From Oryzias latipes (taxonomy: Eukaryota; Chordata; Actinopteri; Beloniformes; Adrianichthyidae), in contig NC_019873.2 of NCBI RefSeq assembly GCF_002234675.1, forward strand, positions 6,535,158-6,599,157: a stretch of 64,000 nt of DNA, in the 5' to 3' direction. Below, piece after piece: positions 56,564 through 64,000 of this stretch (its first letter is position 1; the number at the start of each line of letters is the position of its first letter). Both the position numbers and the translations under genes were made by a program. The notes beneath the pieces were generated by a model, which ran no database searches, was not told the DNA's origin, and saw only the letters and a program-made list of their open reading frames with translations.

Positions 56564-57403
56564 TTTATTTGATACTCCAGAGTTTGATTTATTATATCTT
56601 TACATAAGAATCATCAATGGATGGCAATAAACACAGCACTCATCTACATGAAAAACACTGTAGAAGAAGTCACAGATGGATTCAACAACCTTTGACCTGA
56701 CGTGTTTTAAAGGCAGCGAGCGTGTGAAACGAACAAGTTACATTCAAGTGCTTTACCGTCACCACGGTGACGTCAGTGCAGCTCTGCTTCACCTCAGAGG
56801 CCAAAGGATGACGGCTGCACAGGCGCCGGGCGGGCTCAGTGTGGAAGCATCTCATCCGTTCATTCATTCACACATCTGGATCAAGTAAAGGCCACGTTTC
56901 TGTCGTCACCGAACCAACCTGTGAACCGGACTCACAGACGAGCTTGTTTGGTCCACAATGCTGAGCTTCAAACTCCATGTGAGCGGCTGCATGTGAAATG
57001 GAAATACTTCAGTCAGTTTGACAGTGTTTTAGTAAATGCTAGAGCAGCCTGGCAGATGGAGGCAGCATCAGTTTTAGTTTAGGTTACAAGCGCGTCTTTG
57101 CGGCCAGTCTGTCGGGACGTTGACTGTTGGACTTTGGTAGAAAGCAGCTGGGAGTTTGGCGAGACTGACAGGACTTTACAGATGTGCTAAATGGCACGTG
57201 TTCCAGCACATCTGTTGATCAAATTTCTAGAGGTATGAGTTGTGCTCCAACAGCTGCTCCAAATGAACGGTCACCAGCTTTGTGAATTACAGACAGCCCT
57301 GATTATTAGGCGTGAGCGGCAGAAAAACAAATGTGGAGGCCTCCTTCCCTTTAGCTTCACGCTCTTCTCCCCTTTCTGCCAACTCCTCTAAACCAAATGG
57401 ACT
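56564..57403 (-). other. mcfd2: Probable mcfd2 3' untranslated region
   Basis: Between the mcfd2 stop and two minus-strand AATAAA signals (plus-strand TTTATT at 56588-56593 and 56564-56569) there is no transposon, unlike the flanking DNA. This suits a ~0.8-kb 3' UTR. Confidence 0.5.
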
Positions 57404-58015
57404 CTACTCCAGGGATTTGGCGAACTCGGCATAATCGATGTACCCGTCGTTGTTTTTGTCGTCATCTTTTAAAACGTCGTCGATCAGAGCAATGAGATCC
57501 TCCTCCTTCATGGGTTGACTGTGCTCTCCCTTTTCCTGAAACAAAAGAGCGTTTTATTTTGCCGTCTCCGTTCGTGTGGGACAGACGCAGCTCCTACCTC
57601 TTTGTGGACATGCGTGATCGCCGTGGCCAGCTCCAGACCGTCCAGCAGGTTGTTTCCATCATAATCGTGCATTTTGAAGTAATGCAGCTGCAGCTCCTGC
57701 GGCGTCATCTCTTTCTCTGGTTTGTCTATGACTCCTTCCAAATGCTCCATGATGTGGCTAACAAACAGACGAAGGCGGAGGTTAGAACAAACCCAGACTG
57801 GGGTCACATGGAGCAGGCAGAGAGGACGCTCACTCCTGATCCTGGACCATGTTCCTGTCCAGACGCGTGTGCTGGCTGGGTATGTGGGCTGCACTGCCCA
57901 CAATCGGTGGCGGCTGCTGCTCGTAAGGCGGGACCTGAGAAAGGACGTGTAACGGGGAGAGGAGGAGGAGGAGGAGCGCACCTCCCATCTGCAGGGCACA
58001 CCTGTTGCTTCTCAT
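57404..58015 (-). CDS. mcfd2: MCFD2, EF-hand cofactor of the LMAN1 cargo receptor (3 coding exons)
   Basis: Minus-strand exons 58015-57834, 57757-57598 and 57535-57404 give 157 residues (human has 146). MCFD2 is a soluble luminal protein of the early secretory pathway. With LMAN1/ERGIC-53 it carries coagulation factors V and VIII from ER to Golgi. A signal peptide ([20 protein letters not shown]) is followed by a variable linker, then [20 protein letters not shown], nearly the same as human. EF-hand 1 is [12 protein letters not shown] (exon 2) and EF-hand 2 [13 protein letters not shown] (exon 3); the end KSLE corresponds to human KSLQ. All donors and acceptors are GT-AG. The first junction turns the usual Gln-Glu-His into Gln-Asp-His. 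The ATG lies two bases after an acceptor (TTTTCCATCAG), implying a separate 5' UTR exon, as in human. Confidence 0.96.
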
Positions 58016-58494
58016 TCTGATGGAAAATGAGAAATGTGTGAAAAAACCTTAACATGAATTTTTAAAAATGTTATTATTTTACAAATTCTGTAACTGAATT
58101 ATCCCTCAAACTTTTCACTCATCAGTATAATCTTCCAACACAATAAACTGAATGAAAGATACAAATACTTTGCTTTAGATCTGTATTTTTTTGCAGGAGC
58201 TAAACAGAATGATGCAAACTAACAATGCAATAATCCATTCTTCACCATATGTTCAAAAGTATGTAACCATTTTTACAAAACCACTAACACCTAATCAGCT
58301 TTGTGAACACAACTCGAAACTAACATTAACAGTTGGTAAGAATGTATTTTAATACCAAAACATGAACGCTAGCTAAAAACATGGTAACTTTTTAACGCTA
58401 ATTTTATTGCCACGTCGACGTTTACGTGCCACTTTAAATGTTTAAACGAAAATAAGATATGGTGTGACATGTTTATCAAATACGGGGGGGTCAA

Positions 58495-58640
58495 TACCTA
58501 CTTTTTAAATGTCTTTTCCGAGAACCGCCGTGTTTTTGCCTCTGTAGATGACTGTTAGCAGTCATGGGTTTTTTTGAGCTAACTGGCTTCCCGTAGTTTC
58601 TTTTGGACACGACAGCTCATTTGTGATTGGTTAGTTCAAT
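58495..58640 (-). promoter_or_regulatory. mcfd2: Candidate mcfd2 first exon and promoter
   Basis: A minus-strand GTAGGTATTG near 58495 could be the donor of a non-coding first exon that splices to the acceptor at 58017-58018. About 130 bases upstream on that strand lies a CCAAT box (ATTGG on plus near 58627). Position matches the expected 5' UTR exon; no transcript evidence. Confidence 0.4.
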
Positions 58641-59812
58641 CCAAGATGAAACAATTGAAACAAGATAACTCTCCCAACCAGTGTGGACATGTTGGTGAAC
58701 GTGCTTCAATGACAAAAAAAAGAAAAAAGTATATATACTTTGTCATTTATATTTAAGAGTAAAACTTGGTTTGTATAGATGAGGTTTAGTAAAACTACAT
58801 AATATTAAACACATTTGAACCTTACATTTACAGACCATTCGATATTCTGACAACCGGAAATGCCGTTGGGGTCGAGAATTCTCTTGAGAAAGTTTGAAAT
58901 CACTTGTGAGCAAAAAAAATTTCTCCTCGTAGTTTACGACATAATGTGTGTGTTTTTATTTGTTTAAAAATATCGTGATTGTTATATCACATATTTGTAT
59001 ATTTAAATACACCTTTGAAAGTAATTGAAGGGAACACCGTTGTTGCGTCAGCAGGGGGCGTGTCTCCGCTGCTCAGCTGTTGAATCCTGAGCGTTTTCTG
59101 AGAAGGACACGCGTGTGTTCATGTTCAGCAAATGTCAACTTTCCAGAAAGAAAACGATTCCGCCAAATCTCTTTTCAGGAGGCTGGAGGTTTCTTTCAGT
59201 GTTTTAGAATAGCAGATTTAGACTCTCAGTAGTAAATAACAGCAGCTTTCTCCTCGTGTTATCCCCTTATAGTGATTTAAAATCGAATATTCATCCAAAT
59301 GTTGGCGGATTAGAGTGAGATTCCCTCCTTTCTTGTGATTGATTGCAGTTTTGATCCCACCCTTGTTATTTATTCTGAAAAGAATTGTCTTGTGCTGCAT
59401 AAACTGTATTTTTACACGTGAGAGACTCTTGTGATTTACAGATGTATCATTCTGTAGCCAAGCCAAAAACCGGGGGGTTATTCAGCATCAACCTGTCAAT
59501 TTTCCTGAACAAATCAAGCCAAGAAATTGCAAATAGAGGTTTTTACCCCTTCAGTGAACCCATTTAGAAAATTGGGCATTAAAAAGATAAATAAACAGAA
59601 GCAAGGAGGGATTATGAAGGTCCTTTCTGAAATCTAACCTGATTCAGCTGAGCTGCAGAGGCTTTGTCTGCATCGCTGTTTGTTTCTTAAGCCTTGCTGT
59701 ACCTGATCCAGTTAGTGATAACGAGGAAAAGATTAGGGACAGGCCTAAGAGCAGTCTGCTTAGAAGCTCTCCAAACACCAAACACACCGATTCAGGAACA
59801 GAGGTCATCTGC

Positions 59813-59864
<52 letters not shown>

Positions 59865-60000
59865 TGGTTTGATGCGCTTCTCTGTCTGCACACCGTGATG
59901 ACCCCCACCCCCACCCCTATCTTTACGCGCGTGTTTCTCCCGGTAGTCGGCAGTCACTCCCATCGTGTCTGGGGAGTACAGTCACAGGGACCGAGCTGCG
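58640..60000. other. Divergent intergenic region between mcfd2 and ttc7a
   Basis: Separates the two head-to-head genes and should hold both 5' regions. Contains an (AAT)n microsatellite at about 59813-59862. The last ~120 bases are GC-richer and are probably the ttc7a 5' UTR and core promoter. No open frame of interest. Confidence 0.4.
59813..59862. repeat. (AAT)n microsatellite
   Basis: About sixteen ATA/AAT units in a row, about 140 bp upstream of the ttc7a start codon. Likely length-variable. Confidence 0.9.
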
Positions 60001-60632
60001 ATGGCATCCCGGGTCTCCTTCACCCCGGTGCGCCTGGAGCCGGAGCTGGAGCGCTACAGGGCTGAATGCCAGTGGGGCAAACTGCTGTCGATGGTGGAGC
60101 AGATGCACGGGGCTCGGATCCACGAGGACGGTGAGTGATGATGGTGGAGTGGAGAACAACCTTCAATGTGTCCACAGTTTTAATGTTTCCAACTGTCAAG
60201 TCTACTCTTGTTATATTCAGATGAGTCATTAAAAACTTTCCAGGATTAAGCTGGAGCTTTTTTTAAAAAAACATTTAGTTATACTGAAACTTTCAGGAAG
60301 TTGTTTCCACAGACAGAAAAGTTTTGTTTGGACGCGTAAAGTGGACTGATAGCCGCGGATAGGTTCCGGAATCAGACCAAAATCATAGAAAGTTAACTTT
60401 TTAAACGGTGTTCGACAAGTTGAAACCCTGATAAGAAGTTGAATAAAGTCAGAAGTGTTCTTCAGAGCAGCAGAGGTCAAAGTTAACAGCGTTCCGGCTG
60501 GACTTTGGACCCCTGCAGCAGGAGCAGTAGTCAGATCTCTTATGAACAGATGCGTTTATAAAAATATAAAAATAAAAACACCAGGGAAGTGGAGGAAAGT
60601 TCTGCCAGTGGATCAGAGACCGCCAGCCCCCC

Positions 60633-60663
<31 letters not shown>

Positions 60664-63115
60664 ATAGTAAAGGGCCCCTCCCTCTAGGTTTACAATAGAC
60701 ACAAGGAAAGTGTCTGCGCATAATCCAAAGGTGACACGCGTCCTCCTGAGATCTTTCCAAACACACAAACACACATGTCACTCCTCCTGCCTCCTGAAGC
60801 TTTCCGTAGCTGAGTCAGTAACTCACCTGCCCCCCCCCCCCCAACACCTGTATGAAGCAGCAGCCTGTTCAGGGGCGCTACAGCTGAGCAGCTGTTCCTT
60901 TGTTTGCAAATGCGTCCCGGTGGAATAACTGATGATTTTACAGCGAACATGATGCATCACACATGAAGGTCTTATAGGGACAGAAGAATGTGATGCTGCA
61001 AAAGCAAGAAGATTCAAACAGACTCCCCTTTAAAACAAACAACTGTTTCTGTCTCCAACATTAAAGTAGAGTCCCCTTTTCACCTTTTTTTTACGGACAT
61101 AAGGGATTTCTGACTGAAAATCTTTGCAAAAATAATCATCTTTCCTCAAAGGTCAATTGAAATGAAATTGGTGTGCCCCAAGGTTTAGATTTGGATCCCC
61201 AACCTTTCCCTTCATAACAATATTTCTTGGTGAAGTCATCCAGGAACAAGTCGTGCACAGTCCTTAGTACTCAGAACAAGCCAATGTGTTTTTAAAGGTA
61301 TTTAATAACCTAAGAAAAAACTCCAATTTCATTGTAGACATTAGTCCTGCTGCTAAAAATATACACCCAAGAACAAACGGCAAAACTGGGCGTTGAACGC
61401 TCGCACTCAGGTCAGAAATCTTTGAAATGGTTTTTGATTTAGAGCTCAACCTTCAACACAAATGTCACTGCAGCTGGATCAAACTACAGCTGCATAACTT
61501 TGAACCAAACATTTGAGTTGAATTGAACTTTCTGTATCTCACAGGAAGAAATTCACTCAAAGAAAAAACAGATGATAGTACAATTACAGCTCACCAAATA
61601 TCAGATCAAACAAACAAAATATATAATAGTTAGATAAATATTGTGCACATCTTTTTGATGATGTGGTCATACCGAGGAGTCGTGCCGTCTGATGGCGGTG
61701 GGAATGAATGACCTGCTGCAACATTTGCAAGAAGCGTGGATTTCAGAGTCTCTGCTGAGTCCTCCAGTTCTTTTGTGTGATTCTTTTAATGGTTTTCTGG
61801 CGTTTTTATTTTCGCTAGTGCTGTTTTTTTTAGTTGTTCCCACAACTAAAATCTCCATTGAGAAGTAGGAAGAGGAGGAGGGTCGACTGCTTCTGTACAG
61901 GTTTCTCTATACATACATTGCATTCCTTCCAATAACTAGATGTATATATTTTTACATTTTTACTTTTGAAGAACACAAAACAGAAACTTTAAGAATAAAT
62001 CAAGGTAAATTAACATCTCAAATTTGTATCTAATTTATGTCAATGCTGATTGCAGTCCTGGTTCTCCCAAAATGTTAAAAAAAAATTGTACTGCAGACTA
62101 AAAAAAAAAGATGTGAACTCAAATGAAAAGGATCTGTGTGTAACTCAGGTGACTTCCTAAAACAAAGGTTTGGTTAAAAAACCGTTTTAACAGCCTAACT
62201 TACGGTCAATAGAGCAGTGTTCTTATGACTGCAGTTTATAAAACCAGCTAAAGTTTTTTTTTTATCTCTCAGAAAGTCACAGTTCTTTGAGTGCACGACA
62301 CCGAGCGTTTCCTGTGTTCGGCCTCGGAGGCCTTCAAACGGATTCTGTGATTGGGGACGGTTTTCCTCCCTGCTGTGATAGGCTTGGCCTCGGCCGTGCA
62401 GAGAAAATGAAGGAGAAGCTGTGTCGGTGCATTAAACACAGCTCCAAAAGTTGGCATGAGAACACACGAACAGAGAAAATCAAGCTAAACAGGAAGCATT
62501 TCATGGAGAGGGTGGATTCGTGTAGAAGCAATCTGAAGATCCTGACAGAACAGAGCCACTTTTACATTCATGTAACGTATCTCTGAAGGACGGGAGGAAG
62601 CTCAAAAGCTCTTTGAGACAAGTTTAAAGCTTGACAACCTGACTTCTCCTGCAAGTTCATTTGATTTGAAGGTTTTGAAATGTCTCCTCAGATGATTATG
62701 GGACGCTGTTGATGGCTGAAGCCCTGCTGGAGGAGTGCTTGCTGGAAAACATGGATCTCTTAAGAAAGTCCACGCCTTTGATGGAGAACACTCAACCCCG
62801 ACTGTCCAAAGCGAAAGGCTATCTAAACGCCGTCCTGAGCCGGGGTCGTCTCACTGTCAGTCCAGTTTTTAGGACTCATCTCACTGTAAAGCTGTTTCAT
62901 GTCACTTTACTGAGCTGTCTGTTGTTTTTCGGCTGTTGCTTTGCAGCCCAGATATTTGAATGAGGCGCTGCTGCTGATGGCAAAGGTGCACTACGCGCAG
63001 GGTCGCTATCGGGACGCTCAGGGCATGTGCGCCCGGGTGGGCCTCGAAGAGCTGACACAGGACGATCAGCCCACTTACCACCTCCGCCTGCTGGCAGAGG
63101 CGTTCGTCATCAAAG
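60001..63115 (+). CDS. ttc7a: TTC7A, N-terminal exons 1-3 (partial gene)
   Basis: Exons 60001-60130, 62692-62855 and 62947-63115 encode the first 154 residues; the rest lies beyond the window. TTC7A is a cytoplasmic TPR-type scaffold that, with EFR3 and FAM126, holds phosphatidylinositol 4-kinase alpha at the plasma membrane. Exon 1 has RLEPELERYRAECQWGKLLS. Exon 2 has DYGTLLMAEALLEECL, against human FGKLLLAEALLEQCL. Exon 3 has YLNEALLLMAKVHYAQGRYR and LRLLAEAFVIKG, the same order as human. The LLMAEALLEECL segment favours TTC7A over TTC7B (LLLGESKLEQYL). Junctions GACG/GTGAGT, CACT/GTCAGT and AAAG/GTACGC and acceptors CTCCTCAG and TTTGCAG keep phase (1, 0, 1). The ATG has G at -3 and +4. The final donor at 63116 shows the gene continues. 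Confidence 0.95.
60131..62691 (+). other. ttc7a: ttc7a intron 1
   Basis: Begins GTGAGTGATG and ends TGTCTCCTCAG. Apart from simple repeats and ordinary AT-rich DNA I saw no exon or element. The open frame at 62287-62586 has no recognisable domain. Confidence 0.7.
60629..60665. repeat. Poly-C run joined to (CA)n in ttc7a intron 1
   Basis: About twenty C followed by eight CA units. A second poly-C run lies at about 60830-60842. Simple-sequence repeats; assembly length may be uncertain. Confidence 0.85.
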
Positions 63116-63663
63116 GTACGCACGTCTCAACGTATTAGCCTCCTCTAAAGTCAGAGAGGCCCGAGTCGCCTACTCCAGCTGTTGTACTCACTACTGAACC
63201 TCTGCACCACAAGAACTGAATCTGAAGCAAAAAGATTTTCTATTTTGCATGAAAAATACTCTTATCAACAAGGTTCTTCAATAGCAAAATAATTGGAGTT
63301 TGAGGGGCTTGTTTTTGCAGTGTAGAGAACCTGCGATCATTTGATCAGTGGTGGAGAGAGCAGGAATGACCGGAAGACAAGCAGGACAGTAGATCTCACG
63401 AGTTGGATCAGATTTAGAGAAATTAAGAGGAGATAAATCATAAATAGTTTATTTTGAATATATCTCCTTTATGCTGTTTGTCAATGGTGAAGCCTCTTTT
63501 AAAACGCAAAGGGTGAATTAGAAACATGATGTCAAAGTTCATGGAGACACCTGGAATTTTCATAAAGTCCATTTGAAGCTGGTCTGGGACTGAAAATGAG
63601 GAAAAAAGCAGATCTGGAAAAGCAGTTTGACGGCTGCTTTACTATGGCTGTTAAAGTATCACT

Positions 63664-63866
63664 GTTTCGCTATCTTAGGTGACCCCACCCTTACATTGAC
63701 GTGTTCTCCCTACCATGACAAAGGTGGATAAAGGTGGAAAGATTTCATGTAATCCATGGACACCAGTGAAGATCACAAATCATTGAAGAAAAAAGGTTCA
63801 GCGCACTGTCTAGTGGGTCTAGATGACCCAACTCCCAATGTTAAAGTGCCTGGGATAGCACAAGGG
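63664..63866 (-). mobile_element. piggyBac-type short element, copy 11, in ttc7a intron 3
   Basis: From GCTATCTTAGGTGACCCCAC (the outermost left bases are changed to ACTGTTTC) to GGGATAGCACAAGGG followed by TTAA (63867-63870). Otherwise nearly the same as the copies at 52086 and 55267. Confidence 0.85.
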
Positions 63867-64000
63867 TTAATGTGGTTCATTTATAACAGGCCATGGTTAA
63901 TTTTATTTGCACAAAAAATGTGTTGCATGACAGCACCATGCTTCACATCTGAGGGGGACTTCTGTCTGAAATAATTCAGTGCAACAGTTTTAGGAACAGA

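Noticed and set aside
60001..63115. TTC7B instead of TTC7A
   Set aside because: The exon 2 and 3 residues (LLMAEALLEECL, AEAFVIKG) match TTC7A, and the neighbour mcfd2 agrees with TTC7A synteny.

Overview
The window is vertebrate nuclear DNA, almost certainly from a teleost fish. Genes are sparse and intron-bearing, splice sites are of the GT-AG type, and the intergenic DNA is AT-rich and packed with short fish-type DNA transposons, tRNA-derived SINEs and broken LINEs. The repeat set resembles that of medaka-like percomorphs, but species cannot be fixed from the sequence alone. No operons, CRISPR arrays or prokaryotic features are present.

Four protein-coding genes are supported. socs5 (coding exon 9102-10787, +) encodes the cytokine and EGF-receptor signalling suppressor SOCS5 in one intact exon, with a probable 3' UTR reaching a poly(A) signal at 14800. 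prop1 (51207-54322, +, three exons) encodes the pituitary paired-like homeodomain factor PROP1. mcfd2 (58015-57404, -, three coding exons) encodes the EF-hand cofactor of the LMAN1 ER-Golgi cargo receptor. ttc7a (from 60001, +, first three exons only, running off the right edge) encodes the PI4KA-complex scaffold TTC7A. mcfd2 and ttc7a are head to head, about 2 kb apart. The order socs5 - mcfd2 - ttc7a matches the human 2p21 block; prop1 lies inside it here, whereas human PROP1 is on chromosome 5.

The rest is repeat-rich. A ~205-bp non-autonomous piggyBac-type element (ends CCCTTGTGCTATC, TTAA targets) occurs about eleven times. A hAT-type family (ends CAGTGTTTTTCAA, 8-bp target duplications) has two full copies and one fragment. 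Two of these three lie at the same position inside the piggyBac-type element, in opposite orientations. Other well-delimited elements are a second hAT-type element with a perfect GTCCATAG duplication (6544-7194), a PIF/Harbinger-type element (30855-31519, TTA duplication), a deleted Tc1 element (41428-42256), a decayed Tc1/mariner transposase (about 16810-17560, -), LINE reverse-transcriptase fragments (18230-18745 and 35790-36310), a candidate solo LTR next to prop1, and three tRNA-derived SINE copies.

I found no clearly new biological system. The observations most worth checking are the repeated hAT insertion at one site, the loss of the conserved BC-box cysteine in this Socs5, the 254-codon open frame just upstream of prop1, and several inverted-repeat elements I could not assign to a named family.
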